64,000 bases of DNA from Planctomycetota bacterium (lineage in GTDB: Bacteria > Planctomycetota > UBA1135 > GCA-002686595), in the NCBI GenBank assembly GCA_002686945.1, contig NYYZ01000037.1, forward strand, positions 1 to 64,000, read 5' to 3'. Position numbers and translations under genes: made by a program. Shown here piece after piece: positions 10,501 to 17,626 of the stretch. A model generated the notes under the pieces. The model saw nothing but the letters and a program-made list of their open reading frames with translations, was not told the DNA's origin and made no database searches. The number at the start of each line of letters is the position of its first letter. Within the stretch, counting starts at the first letter, position 1.

Positions 10501-10534
10501 TTCCAGTCAGTAGAGCAAGGAGTTGGTTTCGCAT
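7532..10534 (-). CDS. PVC-type heme-binding protein: propeller dehydrogenase-like, HEAT-like and cytochrome c domains
   Basis: 1000 residues. ATG 10534 is chosen because MRNQLLALLTGILLTSVLVA is a signal peptide; an in-frame extension to 10618 puts it internally. Order: galactose-binding-like domain (about 50-170, WLRKRF and FLDGELLAN), six-bladed sorbosone/glucose-dehydrogenase-like propeller (about 210-570, with PHGIVLRPDG, RNAYDLAFSPSGDLFTFDSDMEWD and GAEYGWRNGSG), helical HEAT-like repeats (about 600-830), and a C-terminal cytochrome c domain with CMECH (about 868-872) and a likely Met ligand in SRMPAGLL. This architecture is characteristic of Planctomycetota/Verrucomicrobiota. Probably a periplasmic sugar or alcohol oxidoreductase passing electrons to its heme; substrate unknown. 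Confidence 0.93.
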   Translation of the reverse strand: MRNQLLALLTGILLTSVLVAAGSVQGGHSQGADSGSVVIQDQASHEPLWIWGPRNPEKYNQVWLRKRFTVPESIQSALLFGTADNRANIFLDGELLANVLDWTKPFERLVELTPGEHLLAVRAQNQGGPAGVFLRLTMDLGKGRTEVLGTDSSWRALDTARYLDGNVAWKVADFDDQLWSDPVSFGPWGSEPWGTPSVAGDGTLDRTLSADSVWVPEGFKIELLHVVDPDTQGSWVSICSDGMGMLYTSDQYGALWKVKPQPVGSQEEPIIKRVPVDLGQAQGLCWAFGKLYVVVGLGKTGLYVVSDTNADGELDHVRKLSGFGSGGEHGPHGIVLRPDGESLWIVGGNHVAVPTPAGRVHPAPVWAEDQLLTRLPDANGHARNKLAPGGWVVRTDPEGTEFDLFAIGMRNAYDLAFSPSGDLFTFDSDMEWDVGLPWYRPTRILHLVSGAEYGWRNGSGKWAAHYEDSLPGTLDMGIGSPTGVTFLTNALFPGPWRNAFLVGDWAYGTIYAVFMQPDGASFSGTSKVFARGRPFPVTDMVVAEDGALYITTGGRRSLSGLYRVTSSQAAGSRPVASDPTPEVILRASLEEHHGAGQAVDSQQLINALGSRDRFVRHAARVALEQTPVEAWAQGGLTHSAPLVVAGSVIGLARSAGDQWKATSLASLARTWESALATKMEEGAHLRALQLLCIRWGLPAEEHKRAWRKRLGVRWGAGGGDLDRDRLRLLVALGEPRAVPLALKNLLGATSGDEALFYAFVLLDAKQGWTIERRRSWFTWMGTQGLELPGGHSLEKYVRNLRSEAAGRLSDAERQSLAAVLKLEPEPKSVAIEANFVNAWLDEELRPHLSEVLSGRNFEQGRAAFNKARCMECHRIAGEGGSTGHDLTGVASRFTRGDLLDSILDPSKEISDQYQDYEVLTRDGILLVGRLEGRSAEGILLRTQPPDEVLHEIDPEEIELQRPHPLSRMPAGLLNVLTMDEVLDLLAYTLSGADPAAICFD

Positions 10535-10593
10535 CGGTACTTCACAGGATAGGGTGCCAGCATCAAGGCCGACAGCGACTATTCCCAGCAAGC

Positions 10594-11133
10594 ATGCGTA
10601 TCCACCTGCCAAGCACAATCATTGCCCTAATCGCCAGCGCTTGCAGCGCGATTTCACCCCAACCTGGGGATCTGGCAATCAACGGCGGCCCTTCGATCTT
10701 TCCCAACATCGGTGTCACTCTGGGAGGCTCTCAGGTCATGTCGCGCACTGCTGACCGAATCTACACTGTCGATCTGCAGGGACATTATCAGCCTTGGGAT
10801 GATGAATTGCTGGCTGATGACGGAAACCCCGCGGCGGGGAGTGTCTCTCAGATCGAATTAGGAGGCAGCCGGCGCTGGAGCGTGGACGAACATCGAGAGT
10901 GGCGCCTCGCAACTGGCCTGACCTGGTTCCGAGCGGGCGAATTCCCCAACATCGTGCAGGATCAGGGGGACTACTTTGGCATCTATGGCAGCTGGGGATT
11001 GATGACCACCATCAGCGAGCGCCTGAGCATCGGCCCCACTATTGGACTGATCATCGCAGGGCGTGAAACCACAGGGCTGAATGACTTGCACTTCATCCCA
11101 CGCATCACCTACACCCTGCGCTGGTCGCTCTAG
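10594..11133 (+). CDS. Small outer-membrane-barrel-like lipoprotein, function unknown
   Basis: 179 residues from ATG 10594, which begins a lipoprotein signal peptide ending in ALIASAC. The frame extends upstream to 10405 but that part is antisense to the preceding gene's N-terminus. The mature part has alternating hydrophobic/polar strands (for example WRLATGLTWFRAG, GDYFGIYGSWGLM, RLSIGPTIGLIIAG) and ends in ITYTLRWSL, a terminal aromatic/hydrophobic strand like those of outer-membrane beta-barrels. No family recognised. It diverges from the cytochrome protein gene (59 bp apart) and is convergent with the sugar transferase gene (7 bp apart). Confidence 0.7.
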   Translation: MRIHLPSTIIALIASACSAISPQPGDLAINGGPSIFPNIGVTLGGSQVMSRTADRIYTVDLQGHYQPWDDELLADDGNPAAGSVSQIELGGSRRWSVDEHREWRLATGLTWFRAGEFPNIVQDQGDYFGIYGSWGLMTTISERLSIGPTIGLIIAGRETTGLNDLHFIPRITYTLRWSL

Positions 11134-11140
11134 GGTCCCG

Positions 11141-12031
11141 TCAAGAAACCCGGCTGGCTTCGACAATCATGGAGTCCAATGGTCGCGCGACACGACCCGA
11201 GACCTTGGGCACAGTTGGCTTTGCGGGAGTCATGACAACAGTAGATCGCAAACCCCAACCTCGCAGGCGCAACATCCAGAGGGGAGTGCGGCAGAGGATC
11301 GAGAGGTCCTGAAGAAGGGTCAAGTGACTCAAGTACTGTAAATCAGCATGCAACTTGTGCCCGTAGGCTTCAGCATCGCTACCCACATACCCCTGGCCCA
11401 ATTGGGCCAGCCCAGAGATACCCGGCTTGACCCACAGGCGCGCATCAAAACCAGGGACCGACCTTTGAGCCCACCAATGCACCTCAACCATCTCTGGGCG
11501 AGGACCAATGTAGGCCATGTCTCCCCGCAAAATGTTCCAGAATTGGGGCAGCTCATCCAAATGGCTGCGCCGCAGGATCTTGCCCAAGCGGGTCACCCGG
11601 TCAAGCTCTTGGCCGTCCCGCCAGGAGTCAAAGTGCCCCCCCGTAGACGCTTTCATCGTGCGGAACTTCCAGATCGTGAAGGGCCTGCCGCCCTGCCCCA
11701 TGCGCTGCTGGGCGAAGAAGACCTTGTTGAGAGCGCGGAAGTCAATGGCCACGGCAAGGGCCACCACGCAGCCGACCAAGAGCACAGGCAGGATCAGAAT
11801 CAGCGTGAGCAGGGCGCCCAAGAAGGGTCGCCCAACAGCATAGTAGAAGCTCCCCAGACGCGGAGGCCGGGGCGAGGAGAGGACACTCGGTCGGCCCTTG
11901 ACGGGCCGCTGAGCCCGACGGCCAGGAAGTCCCACAGGTCTGGTCCCAGAGTTGCGAGGAAGAGCCCGCTGGCGAGCGGCGTGAAGAATGCGATTGGTCA
12001 CGAGATTGAGGGTCGAAGAAACCTGGGTCAT
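11141..12031 (-). CDS. Bacterial sugar transferase (undecaprenyl-phosphate sugar phosphotransferase, WcaJ/PglC-like)
   Basis: 296 residues. Transfers a sugar-1-phosphate to undecaprenyl phosphate, the first step of exopolysaccharide or O-antigen repeat synthesis, at the inner membrane. A basic N-terminal tail (1-75) precedes one membrane helix (about 80-110) and the Bac_transf domain: FFAQQRMGQGGRPFTIWKFRTMK, LGKILRRSHLDELPQFWN, LRGDMAYIGPRPEM and KPGISGLAQ. The catalytic Asp-Glu pair is in HLDELPQ. It lacks the multi-helix N-terminal domain of long WbaP/WcaJ enzymes. It is divergent from the Wza-like export gene at 12347, consistent with a shared polysaccharide function. Confidence 0.93.
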   Translation of the reverse strand: MTQVSSTLNLVTNRILHAARQRALPRNSGTRPVGLPGRRAQRPVKGRPSVLSSPRPPRLGSFYYAVGRPFLGALLTLILILPVLLVGCVVALAVAIDFRALNKVFFAQQRMGQGGRPFTIWKFRTMKASTGGHFDSWRDGQELDRVTRLGKILRRSHLDELPQFWNILRGDMAYIGPRPEMVEVHWWAQRSVPGFDARLWVKPGISGLAQLGQGYVGSDAEAYGHKLHADLQYLSHLTLLQDLSILCRTPLWMLRLRGWGLRSTVVMTPAKPTVPKVSGRVARPLDSMIVEASRVS

Positions 12032-12346
12032 AGAGAGCTACTGGATGGTACCCCTCGTCGATGGGTTCTGGATTTGGGTTACGAGGCTGAACGCGAATAC
12101 CACGTATCAGAGAGTACTCACACGCCACATCCAAGACAACTCCGTGCATTGTGGACGCGAAAAGGCAGATTTCTCACCCAAAGGAAGTCGGATTCCCAGC
12201 TTCGGGAAGTTTTTGATTGCACCTCGCGATCGAGTATCTTCGGATGCACATTGATGAAGGCCGTGATCCCGGTCCTCCTGCCAGTCGATCAGAATCCCCC
12301 TTCTACTCTGTGTTCAACCTTGGCATCACCAATAGCACGCCCAATC
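12032..12346. other. Divergent promoter region between two exopolysaccharide genes
   Basis: A 315-bp non-coding stretch between the sugar transferase and the export lipoprotein. It appears less GC-rich than its surroundings, as expected of promoters. No RNA gene, repeat or credible short gene was seen. One sigma70-like candidate is listed separately. Confidence 0.6.
12213..12240 (+). promoter_or_regulatory. Weak sigma70-like promoter candidate for the export lipoprotein
   Basis: TTGATT (12213-12218) and TATCTT (12235-12240) are separated by 16 bp, about 107 bp before the ATG at 12347. The match is only moderate and such motifs occur by chance; transcript-start mapping would settle it. Confidence 0.25.
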
Positions 12347-13081
12347 ATGCAAAGTCGTAAAAAGGACCGAACCTGTCCAAGCTGGCGGATGCTTGCCGTC
12401 CTGGCCCTATTCTCCTGCAGTGCGCCCGATCTGCCCCACTCCACAGGAACCACGCAGAGCGCCAGTCACGACGCGGACTGGTCGATTTTTACGCTCGGCC
12501 CCAACGACCGAGTGCACTTGATGGTTGTGGGCCATCCTGAAATGAGTGGTCCAGCGGAGGGCCTGCGCATCTCCCCGGATGGGACCCTGGGTGTGCCCCT
12601 GGCCGGTGCTGTGCCCATACAGGGGATGATGCCCAAGGACGCTGCTCTAGCCATCAAGGCCGCCCTGGCCAAGTCCCTGCGCAATCCCGATGTGACCCTG
12701 GCGGTGATCGAGTATGAATCGCGCCTGTTCCACGTGTTGGGCGCGATCGATAACCCCGGACCCAAGACATTCAACCGGCCCACGACCGCCCTCGAAGCGG
12801 CCAGCCAGGGGGGCAAGCTGCGACCAGGAGCGCGACGCGCACAAACCGTGATCATCCGCCGCCACAACCAAGAGGATCTTGAAGTGATTCCGTTCAACAT
12901 GGATACGCCCGGCAACAACGGATACGTGCAGATCATGCCTGGGGACATAATCTTCGTCCCGCGCACAGGCGCCGATCGATTCCAGGAAGAGGCCACCCCC
13001 TACCTGCAGGGCATCGGTCTGACCCTGGCCCAGATCGCCTCCCTGGCATTGGCCTACGATCGGCTCTACAACGACGATTGA
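12347..13081 (+). CDS. Polysaccharide export lipoprotein (Wza/BexD-like, PES and SLBB domains)
   Basis: 244 residues from ATG 12347; ATG 12389 is an alternative. Both precede a lipoprotein signal ending in LALFSC. The polysaccharide-export (PES) domain (about 50-130) carries FTLGPNDRVHLMVVGHPEM, RISPDGTLGVPLAGAV and AALAKSLRNPDVTLAV. A SLBB-type segment follows (VLGAIDNPGPKTFN, PFNMDTPGNNGYVQIMPGDIIFVP). Wza-family proteins form the outer-membrane channel for capsule or exopolysaccharide. It is shorter than E. coli Wza, with one SLBB-like domain and a short C-terminal helix. The partner co-polymerase (Wzc) is not in this window. Confidence 0.9.
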   Translation: MQSRKKDRTCPSWRMLAVLALFSCSAPDLPHSTGTTQSASHDADWSIFTLGPNDRVHLMVVGHPEMSGPAEGLRISPDGTLGVPLAGAVPIQGMMPKDAALAIKAALAKSLRNPDVTLAVIEYESRLFHVLGAIDNPGPKTFNRPTTALEAASQGGKLRPGARRAQTVIIRRHNQEDLEVIPFNMDTPGNNGYVQIMPGDIIFVPRTGADRFQEEATPYLQGIGLTLAQIASLALAYDRLYNDD

Positions 13082-13085
13082 GCGA

Positions 13086-13832
13086 CTACTGCTGCGCGTA
13101 CCCGCCAGACTTCTGGCAAGGCACTCGCACCCACTCATCTAGTTCCGGGGCGTAGGCACTCAAGTCACCTCCGTAAACGCAGGCAGTGTCGATACCCAAG
13201 GCCACCAGTTGGCCTTCGAACATGCGGCGGCGTGGGATCTTCGACGGAGTGTGGCCAAAAACCACCAAGTTGGGCCCGTTGTAGACCTCATACCACCAGG
13301 GGCGCCCGCGGCCTTCCAAACGACGCATGGAGTACAGTTCCTTGGGTGCGGAGTCGAGAGGGTGGACGCCCGGGGTCAGGCCTGCATGAACCATGCACCA
13401 AGACCGGCCATCGGGGGTGGACCCGGCTCCGGGGAGTTGCTCCTGCGACAGAAAGTAGCCGTCATGTTCTTGCAGGTAGCACAGGACCTCTGCGCACTGC
13501 TCGGGTTCCACCATCAGGACGCGCCGACCATCTCCTGCCAGGTCCTCTGGCTGCAACAGGCCAAATTCCTGGCGCAACTCGGGCCGATCGGAACCGTCAG
13601 ATCTGGCAGGAGCCAGATCAAAGCGCTCCAGCACTCGTGCCTCATGGTTCCCCAGGATGAAACGCGCATTGCTCGCGCGCAGAACCCCGATCACACCCAT
13701 TGGGTCCGGACCCCGGTGAAAGAGATCCCCCACGGATAGCAGTTGGTCATCGGACCCAAGGTCCAACTGCTGCACCAACTGGTCCAACTCAACGGCACAG
13801 CCGTGAATGTCACCTACGATCCAATGGGTCAT
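13086..13832 (-). CDS. Calcineurin-like metallophosphatase (PrpE/ApaH/serine-threonine phosphatase type)
   Basis: 248 residues. Contains the complete two-metal phosphoesterase signature: GDIHGC (residues 7-12), GDLFHRGPDP (about 36-45), GNHEARV (about 61-67), a later VHAGLTPGVHP and a terminal VVFGHTPSK. The form GDLxxRGPD is typical of bacterial PPP-family phosphatases and diadenosine-tetraphosphate hydrolases. Specificity cannot be separated by sequence alone. It is convergent with the export lipoprotein (4 bp between stops) and lies 4 bp downstream of the cupin gene, so it is probably cotranscribed with it. Confidence 0.9.
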   Translation of the reverse strand: MTHWIVGDIHGCAVELDQLVQQLDLGSDDQLLSVGDLFHRGPDPMGVIGVLRASNARFILGNHEARVLERFDLAPARSDGSDRPELRQEFGLLQPEDLAGDGRRVLMVEPEQCAEVLCYLQEHDGYFLSQEQLPGAGSTPDGRSWCMVHAGLTPGVHPLDSAPKELYSMRRLEGRGRPWWYEVYNGPNLVVFGHTPSKIPRRRMFEGQLVALGIDTACVYGGDLSAYAPELDEWVRVPCQKSGGYAQQ

Positions 13833-13836
13833 GGAT

Positions 13837-14661
13837 TCACCTCACGACCGGTCCATCGCTGGAGGCCTCTCTGTAGGGCAGGGTGCCAGGAGGCAAGTCC
13901 AATCGCTCCGAGATCCTGCGCAGATGATGATCGACACCGATCTCTGCACCAGGAACAAACCCAGGAACTGTAATCACCTGGGCTAGGACACCTCCCGTGG
14001 CCCGGTGCACGGTGCCCCTCGGGATATGAATCAGGTCGCCCACCATTGGAATTGTGGGGCGCAGCAGGTCATCAACGGCGGTCACCTCTTCAGCGCAAAT
14101 CGCCGCCGCCGGACCGGTCCAGATCTTGGCGTCGGGCTCCACACCTTGGACCAGATAGAACTCATCAAAGCCATTCTGGAAATCGTGATAGTGGCTGAGA
14201 GAATCCCACATGCGGACCCGATGACAATTGAGAGCCTGCAGCACATGCGGGCCGTTGGCCTTATCCCATGTCAACAGGATGCGTCGATAGGCGCTCTCCT
14301 CTTCAGCACAACCTCCCGGTTGATCCGTAAAAGCAGGGTCCTGATCGGGACGCAAGAAGCCCGGCAAGTGACTCGCTTCCGTACCCAAAGGCAGGCTCAC
14401 GCAAAAACCGGACAAACCATTGGCATTCAATTCTGCACCGGGAGGCAAGACCAACACATCACCACGGGCAATGGTCTGCGTCTCGCCAAGCAGAATCCCC
14501 TCTCCCTCTCCATCCTGGACGAATGCGATGCCGGTTGAATCGGGGGCTGTGAGACCATCCTGCCACCAGGCGAGACCATATCCGGGCGCGCTGGATTGCA
14601 GGGCTAGAGCGATGGGCGCAAGGCCCGCCGCCCCATCAGAAGATCGGGCACACTGAATCAC
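13837..14661 (-). CDS. Cupin-fold protein, function unknown
   Basis: About 274 residues from GTG 14661; an in-frame TTG at 14742 would overlap the divergent gene's signal peptide and has no better ribosome site. Two cupin-like halves are visible. The first has GEGILLGETQTIARGDVLVLPPGAEL. The second has a likely metal site in MWDSLSHYHDFQNGFDEFYLVQG, then MVGDLIHIPRGTVHRATGG. Such proteins bind sugars, acids or metal-dependent substrates; the reaction here is not identifiable. It reads toward the phosphatase gene with 4 bp between them. The divergent DUF6807 gene starts only 24 bp away, so the two promoters must overlap coding DNA. Confidence 0.75.
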   Translation of the reverse strand: MIQCARSSDGAAGLAPIALALQSSAPGYGLAWWQDGLTAPDSTGIAFVQDGEGEGILLGETQTIARGDVLVLPPGAELNANGLSGFCVSLPLGTEASHLPGFLRPDQDPAFTDQPGGCAEEESAYRRILLTWDKANGPHVLQALNCHRVRMWDSLSHYHDFQNGFDEFYLVQGVEPDAKIWTGPAAAICAEEVTAVDDLLRPTIPMVGDLIHIPRGTVHRATGGVLAQVITVPGFVPGAEIGVDHHLRRISERLDLPPGTLPYREASSDGPVVR

Positions 14662-14685
14662 AGGGCAAGAGGATACCCTGCAAAG

Positions 14686-15660
14686 ATGCTTTTCCACCTT
14701 TTCGTCAGCGCCTTCCTGCCGTGCGTGCAGTTCACGCCCCAAGAAGGCATCTCACCGGGACCTCCCCTGAGTCAGGTGCAGGTACTGCGGGAAAAGGACC
14801 TGCTGCATGTGACCCTGGGAGACGAGCCCTTCACCAGCCTGAACCTGTCGGGGCGTATCCCGTTCCTGTATCCGGTGATCGGTCCCGGTGGCGTGCCCCT
14901 GACTCGCGGCTATCCCATGGAGCCGAGACCACAGGAGAGCCGCGATCATCCCCACCACCAGTCCATGTGGGTGTCACACGGCAGAGTCAACGAAATCGAT
15001 TTCTGGCACGACCCAAAAGCCAAGATCCGTCTGGCAGGGGAGATTCGCATTGAGGGGCCGGAGGTCACCAAGAGCATCCATCTGCCCTTGAATTGGATCG
15101 CACCTGACGGCTCCCTCGTGATGCACGAGAAGCGCGTCTTGTCTTTTGGAGGACACGCCCGCGACCGCTGGATCGATGTGTCCTGCACCTGGACCGCAGG
15201 CGAACACGAAGTGGTTCTGGGGGACACCAAGGAAGGCACGTTTGCCCTGCGCCTGACACCAGAGTTGCGCGTGGAGGGCAAACACTCCAATGGCAGCCTG
15301 GTCAACTCCGAAGGAGCAAAGAACAAGGACGCCTGGGGCAAACGCGCCCGCTGGATTTCAAGTTCTGGGACCGTGAATGGGGAAGCCTACACCGTGACCC
15401 TGTTCGATCACCCATCCAACCTGCGCGCTCCGACCCATTGGCACGCGCGCACCTATGGGCTGATCGCCGCCAACCCATTCGGACTGCATCACTTTGAACG
15501 GGCCAAGCAAGACGCGGGCAATCTGGTCATTCCCCCTGGGACCTCGATCAAATTCCAGCACCGAGTTCTCTTGAGCCGAGGCATGCGCAACAAGGAAATC
15601 TTGGAGCGTCACGAGCCGGGTCCAAGGCCACCCATCCAGAAATCCAAGAGCGATCGCTAG
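14686..15660 (+). CDS. DUF6807 (methane-oxygenase-PmoA-like) exported protein
   Basis: 324 residues with an N-terminal signal peptide (MLFHLFVSAFLPCVQ). Matches the DUF6807/'PmoA' family common in Planctomycetota: RIPFLYPVIGPGGVPLTRGYPMEP, then RDHPHHQSMWVSHGRVNEIDFW (paired His and Trp), and a C-terminal FGLHHFERAKQDAGNLVIPPG. The family name is historical; it is not a methane monooxygenase, and members are usually found beside sugar dehydrogenases and glycan enzymes. The next gene, a sulfatase-fold lipoprotein, follows after 4 bp, so they are likely one transcript. Confidence 0.88.
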   Translation: MLFHLFVSAFLPCVQFTPQEGISPGPPLSQVQVLREKDLLHVTLGDEPFTSLNLSGRIPFLYPVIGPGGVPLTRGYPMEPRPQESRDHPHHQSMWVSHGRVNEIDFWHDPKAKIRLAGEIRIEGPEVTKSIHLPLNWIAPDGSLVMHEKRVLSFGGHARDRWIDVSCTWTAGEHEVVLGDTKEGTFALRLTPELRVEGKHSNGSLVNSEGAKNKDAWGKRARWISSSGTVNGEAYTVTLFDHPSNLRAPTHWHARTYGLIAANPFGLHHFERAKQDAGNLVIPPGTSIKFQHRVLLSRGMRNKEILERHEPGPRPPIQKSKSDR

Positions 15661-15664
15661 TCCC

Positions 15665-17626
15665 ATGATCCCCTCGTTCTGCCTGCGCGGCTTCTTGGTG
15701 GGAGGTCTCCTGGCCAACCTGATCGGCTGTTCGGACCCCATGCCAAGCATGGTCATCCGCACGCAGGCCCTCGATCTGGTCAGCTACCCGGGTTGGGATT
15801 CCAAAACCGCCCAAGCAGAGCTGCTGACTCCGAGCCTGCACCAGGGATCCGACAGCGCGGACAAGCTGACCCTCTGTACTGAACTCGGCACCAGCCAAGA
15901 GCTGGTACTCCCCAATGATGCCCCCAGAGGATTTCTCTCAGGCGCGGCAGGAGTGCATTTCCTCACGAGCCGCAAGCTAAGCAAACTCGGAGCTGCACCC
16001 CTGACCGTCGAATTCAGCGCCCTGATCGACGGAACGATGTGTTTCAAAGAGCGCATCAGTCTGCACCCCCGTAGTCCATCCGAGGTCCACGACACAGAAA
16101 TCCCGATCAATCAATGGCGCCGAATCCCAACCAGCAAGTTCGCCCTTGGCCCTGGGCAGAGCCTGAACCTGAGTACGCGCCTGATTGGTGAGCTTCCAAC
16201 AGGAATCACAACCAGCGATGTGCGCGTGGGTTGGGGCGAGCTCGCAATCCAGAGCGAGGCCAGTCGCCCGCGCACTCTTGCCAGCCCGGAGCGTCCAAAC
16301 CTGATCCTGATCGTGATGGACACCCAGCGCGCGGACCGCATGACGCCCTATGGGTATGAACGACCCACAACGCCCCAGGCGGAACAACTGGCAGCTCGAG
16401 GCCTCGTATTTGAAGAAGCATGGTCCACATCATCGTGGACCTGGCCCGCTGCCACTTCACTGTTGACCGGTCTCGATCCCAGCGCCCACGGAGTCCTGGG
16501 CAAGCGCACTGGTTTTGTGCCCCACCAGATAGAGACCCTGCCCGAAGTCCTCCAGCAGGCGGGCTTCACGACCGCAGGTTTTTCGGGCAACCCGTTGATC
16601 ACCCAAGACCACAACTTTCACCAAGGTTTCGAGCACTTTTGGGCTGCGGATTCTTCAGTCAAGAGCGACCGGGTGATTCCGGATGCACTCAAGTGGTTGA
16701 ATCAAAATCGCGAGTTCCGCTTCTTCTTGTACCTCCATCTACAAGATCCTCATCTGCCTCACAAGACACGCGCCGAAGACATGCTGGCCTTCACGGGCGA
16801 AGCCAAGCCAAAGTACCCGCCCATGAGCATGCAGGATAGAGCCTTCGCAATTCAGTTCCGCGCAGAGGAGGGTACGGCAGGCCTGCCCGACGCCAACAAG
16901 CTGGTTCCAGCAGAAATGCAGGTCTGGTTTTCTGACGCCTATGATGCCTGCGTGCATACAGGGGACCACTGGCTCGGGATTCTCCTCGATCAACTCAGCA
17001 CCTGGGACCTGGACCAGAACACGGTCATACTTTTCACCGCTGATCATGGTGAAGAGTTGCTTGAACACAACAACCTCGCCCATGGCCATGAATTGTGGCC
17101 CGAACTCATGCACGTGCCCCTGATAATCGTCGGTCCCGGCGTTCCCGTAGGGCGTGTCTCAACGCCCTTGAGCACACGACTGGTGGCCAACACCCTCGCC
17201 ACCCTGGGTACGGCCGAGCCCTTGGGCTTGAAAGGAGATCCTCTGCTGGTAAGACCCGATGAGATCCCCGCTGAGCCAGTGTTTTTTCAAACCCAGGACG
17301 GCTACTGGAAGGGCCAACGGGACGTGCCGCTCTATGGTGTACGGCGGGGATCGTGGGTCTTGCACTGGTCGCCAGAGGGTCGGCCCTGGAACAGGCGTGA
17401 AGAGGTCGAGGGAGGCGAATTCCGGCTGTTTGATCTGAGCCAGGATCCCAGGGCCCAGGTCAATCTTGCACCCAAAGAACCCGAGCGCGTAGGTGAGTTG
17501 CTAGGGATCCTGCAAGCCCATATCGCCGCTTCTGCAGCCAGGGCACCTCGTACGCAATCCAGGGCAGGGCAGGCCACCCAGGCCCTCTTGGACGCCATTG
17601 GCTACGGTCAGGGCGGTAGTCGCTAG
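15665..17626 (+). CDS. Sulfatase-fold (alkaline phosphatase superfamily) lipoprotein with Thr at the nucleophile position
   Basis: 653 residues. Lipoprotein signal ends in LANLIGC. Residues about 30-210 form a beta-rich domain; the sulfatase-like domain follows. Metal-binding strands are present: LILIVMDTQRADRM, later FTADHGEELLEHNNLAHGHE with the conserved DHG and HGH. The activation motif of true sulfatases (C/S-x-P-x-R) is replaced by T-W-P-A-A in SSWTWPAATSLLTG, so no formylglycine can form by the usual route. Thr is the nucleophile in some relatives (phosphoglycerol transferases, phosphopentomutase), so this may be a phosphotransferase/phosphodiesterase or a variant sulfatase. Tail-to-tail overlap of 4 bp with the next gene. 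Confidence 0.88.
   Translation: MIPSFCLRGFLVGGLLANLIGCSDPMPSMVIRTQALDLVSYPGWDSKTAQAELLTPSLHQGSDSADKLTLCTELGTSQELVLPNDAPRGFLSGAAGVHFLTSRKLSKLGAAPLTVEFSALIDGTMCFKERISLHPRSPSEVHDTEIPINQWRRIPTSKFALGPGQSLNLSTRLIGELPTGITTSDVRVGWGELAIQSEASRPRTLASPERPNLILIVMDTQRADRMTPYGYERPTTPQAEQLAARGLVFEEAWSTSSWTWPAATSLLTGLDPSAHGVLGKRTGFVPHQIETLPEVLQQAGFTTAGFSGNPLITQDHNFHQGFEHFWAADSSVKSDRVIPDALKWLNQNREFRFFLYLHLQDPHLPHKTRAEDMLAFTGEAKPKYPPMSMQDRAFAIQFRAEEGTAGLPDANKLVPAEMQVWFSDAYDACVHTGDHWLGILLDQLSTWDLDQNTVILFTADHGEELLEHNNLAHGHELWPELMHVPLIIVGPGVPVGRVSTPLSTRLVANTLATLGTAEPLGLKGDPLLVRPDEIPAEPVFFQTQDGYWKGQRDVPLYGVRRGSWVLHWSPEGRPWNRREEVEGGEFRLFDLSQDPRAQVNLAPKEPERVGELLGILQAHIAASAARAPRTQSRAGQATQALLDAIGYGQGGSR

Noticed and set aside
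8744-10513. 589-codon open frame on the plus strand opposite the PVC-type cytochrome gene.
   Set aside because: The minus strand carries a recognisable full-length protein. The plus frame is rich in Pro/Arg/His/Gln with no domain, as expected of an antisense frame in GC-rich DNA.
11348-12346. Long upstream extension of the polysaccharide-export frame.
   Set aside because: It runs antisense to the sugar transferase and has no domain; the export protein's lipoprotein signal begins at 12347 or 12389.
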